A program made the position numbers and the translations under genes. Shown piece after piece: positions 43,708 to 54,983 of a DNA stretch of 64,000 bases. The notes under the pieces are model-generated. The model did not search any database. It saw only the letters and a program-made list of their open reading frames with translations, and was not told the DNA's origin. Source of the DNA: Mytilus trossulus (taxonomy: Eukaryota > Mollusca > Bivalvia > Mytilida > Mytilidae); the NCBI RefSeq assembly GCF_036588685.1, contig NC_086373.1, forward strand, positions 51,467,164-51,531,163. The letters are read 5' to 3'. Numbering within the stretch: position 1 is the first letter of the stretch; every line of letters begins with the position of its first letter.

Positions 43708-46700
43708 CGAATACTTTTAGTTTTCGCACTCTAACTTTAGTAAAAGTGAATATAAATCTATAAAATTTTATAACAAGGTTTATGACCACAAAAGGAAGGT
43801 TGGTATTGATTTTGGGAGTTTTGGTCCCAACATTTTAGGAATTAGGGGCCAAAAAGGGCCCAAATAAGCATTTTCTTGGTTTTCGCACTATAACTTTAGT
43901 TTAAGTTAATAGAAATCTATGAAATTTTGACACAAGGTTTATGACCACAAAAGAAAGGTTGGGATTGATTTTGGGAGTTTTGGTTTCAACAGTGTAGGAA
44001 TTAGGGGCCAAAAAAGGGCCCAAATAAGCATTATTCTTGGTTTTCGCACAATAACTTTAGTTTAAGTAAGTAGAAAATAATGAAATTTAAACATAATGTT
44101 TATGACCACAAAAGGAAGGTTGGTATTGATTTTGGGAGATTAGGTCCCAACAGTTTAGGAATTAGGGCCCAAAAAGGACCCAAATAAGCATTTTTCTTGG
44201 TTTTCGCACCATAACTTTAGTATAAGTAAATAGAAATCTATGAAATTTAAACACAAGGTTTATGACCATAAAAGGAAGGTTGGTAATGCTTTTGGGAGTT
44301 TTGGTCCCATCAGTTTAGGAATAAGGGGCCCAAAGGGTCCAAAATTAGACTTTGTTTGATTTCATCAAAATTGAATAATTGGGGTTTTTTGATATGCCGA
44401 ACTTAACTGTGTATGTAGATTTTTAACTTTTGGTCCCGTTTTCAAATTGGTCTACATTAACCCCTTCCTGTTCCCATCGGTACTCTGGTACCGATGGGCT
44501 ATATTTTTTGGTAACTAACTTGCGCAAAGTATTGAATCTTTGACATTTGTAGACGTACAGAAGTGGTTGATGGCTCAAATCAATCCCCTATATCACAGCT
44601 GTGTGATTAGTGGTGCCTAAAACTTCTTCCGAGTACGGTTTGGTATCACATCGCCCCTAACGGACAACGTTTTCTCCTGTAAAAACCGTGTTTTTTTTTT
44701 TGATTTGAACCTAATATTTCCGTCGAGTATGGGAAAATAAACTGTTGATTTTAGGGGCAATATGACTTTTTTTATTAACTTCGCCGTGTATTTTTGAAGG
44801 AAACTATTCAAAGTATGATTAAAACTTGTACTTAAGTGAAAAAAGTGATTGAAAGTGTACCAACGCAATCATTTACTTGAAATGCACTCTCAATTTGTGG
44901 TCATTTCTTTCCAAATTAATTGAAAAAAAGACAAAAAAGACAAAAAGTCATGAATTTTTTTTTTTCGAAGTTGAAATAGATGTAACAGATCATTGTTTCT
45001 GGTGTGCCTGGTTATGGAAATGTCGAAAACACTTTTGTTCAAATAAAGAAACCGGTAAACATCTAGAAAAAAATGGCAGACTAAAGTATGATATCATCCT
45101 ATATTTGCTCAAAATAATGGGTTTTACAACAATTCTATGTTATATCGAGACTTAATTTCTAAACGAAAACAGTAAACAGGCTGATTATTTGATTACTTTC
45201 ACTTCGTTGCTTTATGAAAGAGTTAAGTATTAAAATTTCGATGTATTAAACTGTAACTCCCGTGGTCCAGTGGGAAGCTGCACTAGCCCATAGCAGGAAG
45301 ATTGCATGTTCGAACCTCAAAGCCGGAGGTGAAAAAATAATTTCCTATATTAATTGAAACTTAACTTAACTTTACTTTCAATTTCAAAAAGAGGGTCATG
45401 AATACATACAAAAGTCAACTTAAAAACAATGTTTGTATGTTTTTAAAAAATGTGTGTCCTAATTGCACCACAACCCCCCCCCCCCCCCCCCGCCCCCCCC
45501 CCCCCTTAAACTAAAACCTCATAGGCCCAAAACACCAAAGTTATTATTGGTAATTCATTGAATCTTTACTTTCAAAGTCAAAATTCCATGTGCTGCTTGG
45601 AAAAACATAATTTAAGCTAAAATTTGTGTCAAGTATAAGATTTTGACGAAAAAACGGCTGAAAACCGTTATTTTGCATGTTGCGGGCATCCACGTTTGGG
45701 GGGCATATAGCACGTATTTCCTCCAACTATACCATAATGGTAACTTTCCGGTGTCTATCAGACTTAGGACATTGCTTTGACACTTAAACTTTATCCTATT
45801 AGCCCTTATAAAAGTCTCCACACGACCTTTTTCGGAAGACTTTTGTATTTATTTACTTTTTTTTCGCAAGTCACGTGACTTTTGGACAGATAACACGTGA
45901 CTTCAAAAGACAAAACTTCTGATATATTATATTTTTTGAAATATTTTATCATTTATCTCTCAAATGGACCTAAAACGACCTTTATGTAAGCCTCAGTGCG
46001 AATGCTATATGCGATTGAACTTTGATAGTGTCTTTCCATAAGTTTACGTCCAATTTGGCGGAACGTGAAAGGGTTAAGGTCCAACGGGTCCAAAATTAAA
46101 CTTCGTTTGATTTTGACAAAAAAATTATCGGTCGGGTTCTTTGATATGCTGAATCTAAAAATGTACTTAGATTCTTGATAATCGGCCCAGTTTTCAAGTT
46201 GGTCCAAATCGGGGTCCAAAATTAAACTTTGTTTGATTTCATCAAAAATTGAATAAATGGGGTTCTTTGATATGCCAAATCTAACTGTGTATGTAGATTC
46301 CTCATTTTTGGTTTTGTTTTCAAATTGGTCTACATTAAAGTCCAAAGGGTCCAGAATTAAACTTAGTTTGATTTTAACAAAAATTGAAATCTTGGGGTTC
46401 TTTGATATGCTGAATCCAAACATGTACTTAGATTTTTGATTATGGGACCAGTTTTCAAGTTGGTCCAAATCAGGATCTAAAATTATTTTATTAAGTATTG
46501 CGCAATAGCAAGTCTTTTCAATTGCACAGTATTGTGCAATGGCAAGAAATATCTAATTTCACAGTATTGTGAAATAGCAATTTTGTTTTTAATAAGAGTT
46601 ATCTTTCTTTGTCCAGAATAGAAAGCAAGAAATATCTAATTGTAAGATTTTTTTTTATTTGGAGTTATCTTTCTTTGTCCAGAATCAACTTAAATCTTTG

Positions 46701-48698
46701 TTATTATATATACAATATACAATGTATATTCACTTTTTACTACCAACTGATAAATTAAAATAATCCTTACCATTCAGTGATAACAAGCAGTTTTTTTTAC
46801 ATCTTAATATTTTATGATGTATTTAAATGAGTAGTAATTGTTGCAAACTCCATCAGAAATTTTAATTGAGATTAGTTTTGGAATAAGGGATAGGGGGATG
46901 TGATTAAAAAACTTGGGTTCAATTTTCTCATTTGAAATTTCATAAATAAAAAGAAAATTTCTTCAAACATTTTTTTGAGAGGAATAATATTCAACAGCAT
47001 AGTGAATTGCTCTAAGAGAAAACAAAAATTTTAATTTCATTAGAACACATTCATTCTGTGTCAGAAACCTATGCTGTGTCAACTATTTAATCACAATCCA
47101 AATTTAGAGCTGAATCCAGCTTGAATGTTATGTCCATACTTGCCCCAACCGTTCAGGGTTCAACCTCTGCGGTCGTATAAAGCTACGCCCTGCGGAGCAT
47201 CTGGTGTAATTTAAGTGAAAATTTAAAGAATAATTTTGAGTCCCTAAAAATCACTTATATTGTTGTTTTACTTTATGTGTAGCAAACGTGTGTATCTGTG
47301 GTACCGGATGCAGCGAGAAATGTTGTCGATGTGGAGACCTCTGCAAATGTGCAGGACTTAATGGATGCGCATGTTCCGGATGTACAGTTGTTTGCAGATG
47401 TTCAGGTTTGTTTATATTTACAACTTTTTAGTAGATTTTCATTTTATTTACATAATTTGATTTTTTACATACAATATAATAAGAAGATGTGCGAGGTCTT
47501 GTTCTTCTAGATTAAAGTATCAATAAGTACACATGGAACTGATTCAGTGTTGAGACGCCGTAAACAGTCTCTAAACGGCACGACCGTGGCCAATTTCTTA
47601 AAATCAACAAAACGAATAGATATGATGTCGAATTAATGTACCTATAATTGTACATATATAACAACTTATAATTTATCATGTTGATATTTTACAAAGACAA
47701 TAGTATTTTCAGTGTTTTCCTTTTGCAGAACCAGTAACTGCCTTAAATTGTATACATATGTGTTAAAAATCCGAATGGATAAAGTATTTGACTGTATTAT
47801 GATTTTTATTTGTTTGCATTTGTTTGTACCTATGAAATTGTTTCGAAAATGTCCTGATACTAAATAGGTTTTATTACTTGTGCAAATGTCCTGATTAAGG
47901 AAAAAGTGTTTGAAATGTTGGAGATGGAGTCGTGGGGTGGGGTCGGTGTGTTATTTAAAAAAGGGTATATTCTTAATTTCCGGAACTAAAAAATCGTTTC
48001 AGAAGGGAAGTTAAAGAAATAACTTGCTGTATGTATTCGTTTAACATTGTTTAGCTTCTTTTTTCTTTTCTAAATTAAAAGGAAAACATATGTTCATTTA
48101 TTCAAAAACAAATATCAATGTTCGAAAAAAATATAAACTATTGGTGATTAAGATTATTATTATGGACTTTAAACTGTCCTTATACACGAAATTGAAATTC
48201 GATTCAAACGCATAAAACATTTAGCAGAAAGATTCGAAGAACATTCGTTTGCTATAGTTTGTTCATAGAAGTCCCATGTTAGATTAAAGCAGTTTTGACT
48301 GACCTTTCAACACAATAAGATGCCCTATGATCACATGCATAAAACTCAAAAAGCGAACAAATGACATGGAGGCTACGTCAACAATGAGCAAAAACCGATA
48401 CCGTATATAGTATGGTATAAAATGAGATGATTGGGTTTAGTAAGTTCATGCGATATTGAGTTTTATATATACGGTATGCGGACAAAACAACTTTTTCATA
48501 ACAGTTTAATGTGCAATTTGCACACATATAATTCTTCCTTTAAAAAGGATTGACACCTTAATATGGAAATTTCATTTTAAATGTCTATATATTTATATTG
48601 ATATATAAATATATATTATTTTAGGTATCTGTGAATGTGGATGTGATTGCACTGGTCCAACAGACTGCAACTGTGAATCTGGGTGCTCCTGCAATTGA
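42966..48698 (+). CDS. MT-20: Metallothionein MT-20 type, second copy
   Basis: Exons 42966-42993, 47283-47405 and 48625-48698, GT/AG borders, both introns phase 1; 74 residues with 23 Cys. Exon 1 encodes the same peptide as the first copy. Exon 2 is 6 nt longer ([10 protein letters not shown] in place of KCASGCGC), so two residues are added between conserved Cys; other changes are mostly outside Cys (DLC, TVVC, GIC, NCES). Intron 1 has grown to 4.29 kb through a 3.6-kb insertion; intron 2 is 1219 bp. The poly(A) signal AATAAA is at 48889-48894. All Cys, splice sites and frame are kept, so it is probably functional. Metal binding in thiolate clusters is inferred from the family. Confidence 0.92.
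43672..43708. repeat. (CGT)n microsatellite
   Basis: GTCGTCGTC run of about 12 units. The Ser- or Arg-rich ORFs across it on either strand are artefacts. Confidence 0.95.
43720..44340 (+). repeat. Four ~160-bp tandem units
   Basis: TTTTCGCACTCTAACTTTAG and variants recur at about 43721, 43879, 44040 and 44202, each with TTTATGACCACAAAAGGAAG and GGAATTAGGGGCC. Confidence 0.9.
45256..45332 (+). ncRNA. tRNA-like (SINE-type) sequence
   Basis: Box A TGGTCCAGTGG (45263-45273) fits TRGYNNANNGG, and box B GTTCGAACC (45308-45316) lies 45 nt downstream, the spacing of an internal RNA polymerase III promoter. ACTCC and GGAG could close a stem. More likely the head of a tRNA-derived SINE or a tRNA pseudogene than a working tRNA. 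Confidence 0.5.
45474..45505. repeat. Poly-C tract
   Basis: About 31 C with one interrupting G, inside the piggyBac-like element. Confidence 0.95.
46078..46490. repeat. ~131-bp tandem units
   Basis: GTCCAAAATTAAACTTTGTT at 46213 and variants near 46085 and 46345, with CTTTGATATGCTGAATC in each. The minus strand keeps one open frame (45953-46468) because the units stay near multiples of three; it is not proposed as a gene. Confidence 0.85.
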
Positions 48699-51161
48699 AG
48701 CAAAGACAGCCACAACGTTAACGTGCATAATCGTTTCATTCTTAGTCTAGTCATTCATATCATTCATACGTACATTTTAATTTGTTATGTTCACTAGAAT
48801 CAAATACACAATTTTTATAAATCTTTTTTGTTGTAAATATTTATTTTGTATTTAAAATGTTTTTAGTCCATCAATGTCAATTCAATTTAATAAATGATTG
48901 TCGTTTAAAAAGCCTTTGTTGTTCGGTACAGGATTATATAGTTATCCCAAACATGCAAAATACATTTTAGTTATCACATAACTCATGAGAACAACGCAGG
49001 AAAGTTCTCCAGACATACAATCGAAACAATTTCATCTACTTGCTATACACATAAAATCTAAACATTTCATTTCAACTCGTCCATCGAACCAATTGATTAG
49101 GGTACGTAATGCATGAAATGTACAGCAACGCGTAGACAACGGAGTTGTATCAGATTGTCGTCAAAAAGTCGACCTGCTTCGATTGTTTCTAATAGAAAAG
49201 GAACGAAAGATACCAGAGATAACAGCCAGAACATAGATTAAAAATCAACTGAAACCCAGTAACAGGTAGAAAAATTAAGGGTTTGAATTCATAGAACAAA
49301 AAAGGGGCAGTGGCAAATATTTCATGTATTTTGTTTTGAAATGTAGTTTTACTTTCCATATTCGGTATTTATTCTGATGTAAGCTCCACGTGGTAAAAAT
49401 CACGTTTCACGTTGAAAATAGAGAGCACCAAAATATGGGGTGTTCCACAGGGAATATTTTTATCTTATGAACTCTACATTTGAAAGGGTTATTATTATTT
49501 TTATTTATTTAAAAGAGAAAAACGAATGTAAAACAAATTGTGAATGGTCTTTCTACCTTTCTCCCGGCCATGGCTAAAAAATAAAAAAGGAAAAGCAGAC
49601 AAATGATAGTACACAAAACACACCACAAAAAAGAAATTCTAAGCAACATTAACACTACCAATAACCTGTTGTGATCTCAGATGCGTCGGATGGTTAAACA
49701 GATCCTAATTCACATGTGGCACTTATGTTATTTAGTAGTAGTAAACTCTTTGTGGATGTATGTGGTCAATGTTACAACCAGGGCTTCATTAAGCATTGAT
49801 CTGATTCCCAATTCAAACAAAAAAACTTGAAAGTTGAATTTTGTTGGTCACACCAAGCACGCACCATTCAGAAGTACACATACTTTTATTCAATTACTAG
49901 TATTATGTCAATGCCCAGCTGAATATCATCCAATATTAGCCGTTTGCCGTTCGGCTGATATTTATCAATCAAAATTAAATCACTCATACGAAAGAATTTT
50001 CATTCCTCAATCGAAGAAGTTTTCTGGATCAAGGAAATGCAATGTGTGTGTTTGTGCGTGTGTGTGTGTGTGTGTGTGTAAGGATAGTTCTGATTACTGT
50101 CAGGACTAGATCAGTCGTGTCTTACAACAAATAATATTTCCTCTTTCTTAAGTATACTTATTCCTTTAACTCTAATTTTCCCGTTGTTATGGGGTTCGTG
50201 TTGTTTATTCTTTAGTTTTCTATGTTGTGTCATGTGTGCTATTGTTTTTCTGTTTGTCTTTTTCATTTTTAGCCATGGCGTTGTCGGTTTGTTTTAGATT
50301 TACGAGTTTGACTGTCCCTTTGGTGTCTTTCGTCCCTCTTTTATGTTCGTGAATGTTTTTGATTTGTAAATGTTGCACCTGGGGAAACAGATGTCTCAAT
50401 GATCTTCTTATGATGTCTCAATGGAAGTTTCGATCGTGTTGCAACTGAATAATTTATTTAAATAAATATTGCAAGTTGTTCTCACTATTAACTTCTCAAT
50501 TACATGTTTGAGGAACGCCATTTCTGAAGACAAATAGTAGTAAGTGGTAGACATTACATTCAACTGATACATGTAAAGAGGATTTGTTATTTTAGCCTTT
50601 TCATCCCTTGTCAAATACAGGTATTCATCAATTAAAAATGTGTTATGGGTACTTAAAAAAATAGCATACCCTAGTCTGTTATGGCACATTTAAGTAATAT
50701 TAATAAATACATTTGTGTGTATTAGTACCCCAATCAAACTGTGTTTTAGTGATGACTACGATTGATAACCAGACATATAAGGCCGTATTCACATTGACCT
50801 AAATTCGGTGTTGTGTTAGTGTAACTCACACGTAAACTAAACACAATTGCGTTCCCATTGATAAAACTCAATGTTTACATGTAGTTTAAATCATGTTTTA
50901 TCTACACACAGTCGATAGTCAATGTAGGCCTTGTGTAGGTTAAGTGTACACAAAACTAGTTATTTAGGACATTAGTTTTACCGTGTATATATTTAAGGAG
51001 GAAACTATTTTTGAGTAAAATTGATATTGTTGATAATTATTAGTATAGTTCTTTACAGAAATTGTTGTCTAAATTTTACAGATGTTTTTTGTTAAAAAAA
51101 AATAACGTACTTTATTAACCCCTGATCAAGATTAAAAGCAGCATCATTGCCGAACCCATAA

Positions 51162-51453
51162 GGCAGCAACCAATTGATTTTCGGGGAGGGGGGGCTTTTA
51201 TAGTTGAGTATAAAACATAAAGAAAAAGGGGTGGGGGTGTGGAGCTATGGCTTTTGTTTTGGAAACAAGAAATGTAACCAGTTTTTGGCCCTGAAAAAAA
51301 ATTGTTTGTTTCACCCTCAGCTGCCACTATATATGATGCTAAAATTGATTTCGACTTGTCACCAAAGTTTGTCCTGAAAAAAATCAATAGCTCACGCCCC
51401 CTACCTCCACTCTCCAACCCCCTCCACAAAAAATGAAGTAAATAGTTGCTGCC
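51162..51453. mobile_element. AGCAACCATTTG-family MITE nested in the Harbinger-like element
   Basis: GGCAGCAACCAATTGATTTT on the left, ATAGTTGCTGCC on the right, TAA on both sides (51159-51161, 51454-51456). It explains the 140-codon minus-strand ORF here, which is not a gene. Confidence 0.8.
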
Positions 51454-51844
51454 TAATTCATTTGAAAAGGTCTTCCCGAATCGACTTGACGTACTTAGAA
51501 ATATTCGCCACTGGTCTTTACTAAAACAACGAATCACTCAAAAATGCACGAATAAAAAAAAGTGTGAGGTAAATGATATGTTTGTCTAGTATCTCAGATC
51601 CGTTAAATAACACTGAAAATAAATAAAAAAAACGTTACCCAATTCCCTTACCAAATACTCCTTGGAGAAGAAATACCATTTGAAACGAACATAAAAGATA
51701 CATTCTGTAAAAATGTAGTGATCCCTTATATCTCAATCCTCTTTTTCGGCTGTAAGCACGCTGCAGAAGCTAACGTTTTCTGATGCGTAATCGAGACATC
51801 TCTAGTATATTCAAACTACTGCAAATTATAAAAATGGCTTTCTT

Positions 51845-52105
51845 AAAGTAGCAACCCACTTAACTTTAAAAAAAGGGGGAGGGTTATTATTTTATGTGAG
51901 TCAGATTTTTTTTCACGCGTACGTTTTTATTCCATTTTTTTCGATGCTGGTGATCAAATACTTTTTTTTCAATATTTAATACTATTATGTATAGGGAAAC
52001 TCTTGATTCAGAATATTTTTTTTATCATCTGTATGACAATTTTTTTTTTAATCAAATTGGGGATCGGAATATTTCCATTCCCACCCCAAATGGTTGTTCC
52101 CTTAC
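51845..52105. mobile_element. Second AGCAACC-type MITE in the same element
   Basis: AGTAGCAACCCACTT and GGGGGAGGG on the left; CCACCCCAAATGGTTGTTCC on the right. Confidence 0.55.
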
Positions 52106-53175
52106 CGCTAGAAAAATTGTCCAAAAATTTTGAATTCAGTTCTACGTAATGAACAGTTAAATGACATATAGTTTACAAGTGGGAACAAATCTTATGTACA
52201 GGTAGCTAAACAAGGTGTATAGATGTGAACAGATGAAATGTGAAACCAGTGTACACTACACCAAATTAATTGTAAACATGTTTACTCTACACGGAGTTTG
52301 GTGTGAACACGGCCTAAGACGACGCTTGTGGATTGTTTAAAATCGTGAAGATTAATGTGCAACTACAACGATTTTTTTTTCAATTTTCAACTGTCTGCTT
52401 TAACTTGTCCCCTCATGTTCATTGGTTCGGTGTAGCTTGGTAGTAATGTCGGTGGCGTACCAGACTAATAAGCAGATTAAACAAGAACTATCTTTAAAAA
52501 AGATATCCGACGTATTTAGATTTGAGTACTAGTATATGTTTAAAACTATCATTTCGATAACCCTCAGAAGCACAAAGACTTAATGATGCAGGACCTCTTT
52601 AATAAAGTCTCCATCTGAATGTAACTGAAAGAAAGTTTTACTAAGTCTGGTTATATTAGAAAGACAATAATATATAAGAATATTGTGATGACACCTAAAA
52701 TTTTTATTTGTCAAAAAATCTAGTGCAAATAAAAAGAATCAAATATACATTTTCTACTGTTAACATTAAACTTAATTCATGGTTAACAAAGCTAGAAACT
52801 ATTGGTAGTGTAAGTAGTATCTTTCTGTTTACATTCACCAAAACCCCGCGGAAATCTCACATGCGTAGGTGCGTTCAAAAAGTCATGTACGTTCGTACAA
52901 CAAAGTTTACATTAAAAATCATATAATTATATAATTGTCCCGAATAAACAGCTGTCATGGATGCAAAGAGCTATTGGAGAAACAATTATTTCAATAAAAA
53001 TGAAAATCTTTGTTAAATCTAGTTCAAATATTTATAGTTTTTCACTTGCTTTCCATCACGATATAATTTTCGAGACGTTTTTTCAAACACAAACAAATCA
53101 CCCAACATGACAACATTTTGTCCAATCACAGTAAGGATTTTCGAGCATGCGTGTTACCATAGTGAAGCGTCCTTT

Positions 53176-53647
53176 AGGTGTCAGACCACCAATTACTCCC
53201 TCAAATTTAGAACGTATGTAAAAGTAGGCCTACTCGGGACAAAAAATAGTGCATTTGATGTCATTGTTTACTTAAACTACCCAACAAATTTGCAGAAATG
53301 AAACTTTTGGTGAAAGAGAAATATATTTAGACCATTTTGAGCCCAAATTTACTTGTCTATGACTTGAAATTAAAAATTGAGGATTAATGCGCTCCATAGT
53401 ATACTAATTTAAGATTTCAAGAAAACCAGAGGTTATTTTTAGTGGTACATCCATTCGGAAGGTCTCTTCTTTCTTATATGGCTTTAAAGGTATGTCGAAA
53501 ATTGGCATGAAGAAAGGTGATATCTGTACAATTCAGGACATACCTGGTTTGTAAGAGGTTAAACTTAAGATAAAAAATTTAGAAAGCTATGAAAATTGCA
53601 AAATTTGGTTGAACAGATAGGGACTTTTAATTGGTGGTCTGACACCT
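53176..53647. mobile_element. 472-bp inverted-terminus element, twin A
   Basis: Begins AGGTGTCAGACCACCAATTA and ends with its exact reverse complement TAATTGGTGGTCTGACACCT. Flanked by TTTA when the terminal A/T is counted outside. No ORF. Confidence 0.88.
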
Positions 53648-54511
53648 TTAAAGAAAATGCGGTGAAACCTCAAATTCAGAAAACAATTGATTTTTTTTAC
53701 TTAACTGATCATATGAAGTGATAGTAGTCACATTTCAATCTTTTTGGGGTCAAAAAGTCACATATTGCAAACTTAGAGCCTTAAACTTGAATTTGTGCTA
53801 TTTTTAGCTTTTCCCACCCTGACAATATGCTTTACATAAAAAAAATTGTCCCAAATTGTTATAAATGCACAGTAAGTTGTTTCTGTGGTATCAACATTAA
53901 AACATGGTTATTTTACTACCAAAAAAAGTTGTTGTCATCAAGATTTAATGAAATTATTTGATTTTTATCCCTTATATCATTGCGTCATATCATGTATTTG
54001 GGAGATAACATAGCCTGATGTAAACATTGCAAAAACTCACAAAAATCCCATTTTTTTTTTTTATCTCAAATGAAAGTTTTATACCTTAAGTTGTATCAAC
54101 TTATAGTAAATAAAACAGTTAAATGACCATGACTGCACTTTTGATCATTTAATAGTTCCATTACTTACACCAGGTGTAAAAAAGGGGGGTCAATATTCCT
54201 TGACTCTTCAATACCTTGGATTTTTTACTTAACCCATGTTAAAAATTGTGGAAAGTCTTTTAAGTAGTAGAACAAACAAGAAAAAAATCAACAAAACTGA
54301 TCTTGATATTGAAAGTTTATGTTCCTGTAGCCCAAAATGAAATTTTCAAGTATTTTCTATCAAAGTCATATATTACAGTCAGTTTAAATTGAGCTGTGAA
54401 ATTTGTAATATAAGTCACATTATGCTCAGATAAGCTGTTTCTGACTTCAAATTGACTAAGGATTAAGAATAAAGCAAAGCAAAGATTTCTGAGCAACTTT
54501 TTTGGCTCTTT
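53648..54511. other. 864-bp spacer between the twins
   Basis: AT-rich, no ORF of note, not duplicated. No primer-binding site or polypurine tract next to the twins, which argues against an LTR element. Confidence 0.5.
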
Positions 54512-54983
54512 AGGTGTCAGACCACCAATTACTCCCTCAAATTTAGAACGTATGTAAAAGTAGGCCTACTCGGGACAAAAAATAGTGCATTTGATGTCAT
54601 TGTTTACTTAAACTACCCAACAAATTTGCAGAAATGAAACTTTTGGTGAAAGAGAAATATATTTAGACCATTTTGAGCCCAAATTTACTTGTCTATGACT
54701 TGAAATTAAAAATTGAGGATTAATGCGCTCCATAGTATACTAATTTAAGATTTCAAGAAAACCAGAGGTTATTTTTAGTGGTACATCCATTCGGAAGGTC
54801 TCTTCTTTCTTATATGGCTTTAAAGGTATGTCGAAAATTGGCATGAAGAAAGGTGATATCTGTACGATTCAGGACATACCTGGTTTGTAAGAGGTTAAAC
54901 TTAAGATAAAAAATTTAGAAAGCTATGAAAATTGCAAAATTTGGTTGAACAGATAGGGACTTTTAATTGGTGGTCTGACACCT
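54512..54983. mobile_element. 472-bp inverted-terminus element, twin B
   Basis: Same length and orientation as twin A; by eye one difference in 472 bp (A at 53530, G at 54866). TTA flanks both ends if the terminal A/T is counted outside. Confidence 0.88.

Larger units (their letters stand above)
44461..46073. mobile_element. piggyBac-like non-autonomous element, 1.6 kb
   Basis: Flanked by TTAA on both sides (44457-44460, 46074-46077). Ends CCCCTTCCTGTTCCCATC and, inverted, CCCTTTCACGTTCCGCCA are similar; a TTAA duplication with CCC(T) termini is the piggyBac hallmark. A perfect 11-bp stem (44473-44483 with 44488-44498, loop TCTG) sits at the left end. No recognisable transposase; the 92-codon ORF at 44877-45155 is unassigned. 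The element copy at 31395-32290 keeps the empty TTAA. Confidence 0.78.
43611..47206 (+). mobile_element. 3.6-kb tandem-repeat element inserted in intron 1
   Basis: Absent from the paralogous intron of the first gene, whose sequence is continuous at ~37840. It begins TTATACGACCGCAAATTTTG and ends CTGCGGTCGTATAAAG plus ~30 bp, so TACGACCGCA is an inverted terminus. Inside: a (CGT)n run (43672-43708), four ~160-bp units from 43720, then ~131-bp units up to 46480, split by a piggyBac-like insertion. Other copies at 12880 and 31395. No enzyme encoded. Confidence 0.8.
50781..52314. mobile_element. Harbinger-like non-autonomous element, 1.5 kb
   Basis: Flanked by TAA (50778-50780, 52315-52317); ends GGCCGTATTCACA and TGTGAACACGGCC. 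The paralogous site in unit 1 (near 40932, ATATAAGGCGATGC) is empty. Three-base TAA duplication and GGC ends fit PIF/Harbinger. No transposase. Confidence 0.8.

Noticed and set aside
43526-43789. Ser-rich (+) and Arg-rich (-) ORFs
   Set aside because: Both are the (CGT)n microsatellite inside an intron.
44877-45155. 92-residue ORF as a piggyBac transposase remnant
   Set aside because: It has Cys and Trp residues but I could not match the Cys-rich C-terminal domain or catalytic Asp motifs.
45256-45332. Functional tRNA gene
   Set aside because: The boxes are present but the acceptor stem and overall cloverleaf are not convincing, and it lies within a transposon.
45953-46468. 171-residue minus-strand protein with ~43-residue repeats
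   Set aside because: It falls on the 131-bp tandem units and partly in the piggyBac-like element; no start context, domain or splice support.
51115-51537. 140-residue minus-strand ORF
   Set aside because: Coincides with a MITE and its C- and G-rich ends; low-complexity translation.
53176-54983. LTR retrotransposon with 472-bp LTRs
   Set aside because: The repeats do have TG...CA inside their ends, but 20-bp perfect inverted termini, no primer-binding site, no polypurine tract and no gag-pol point to DNA-type elements.
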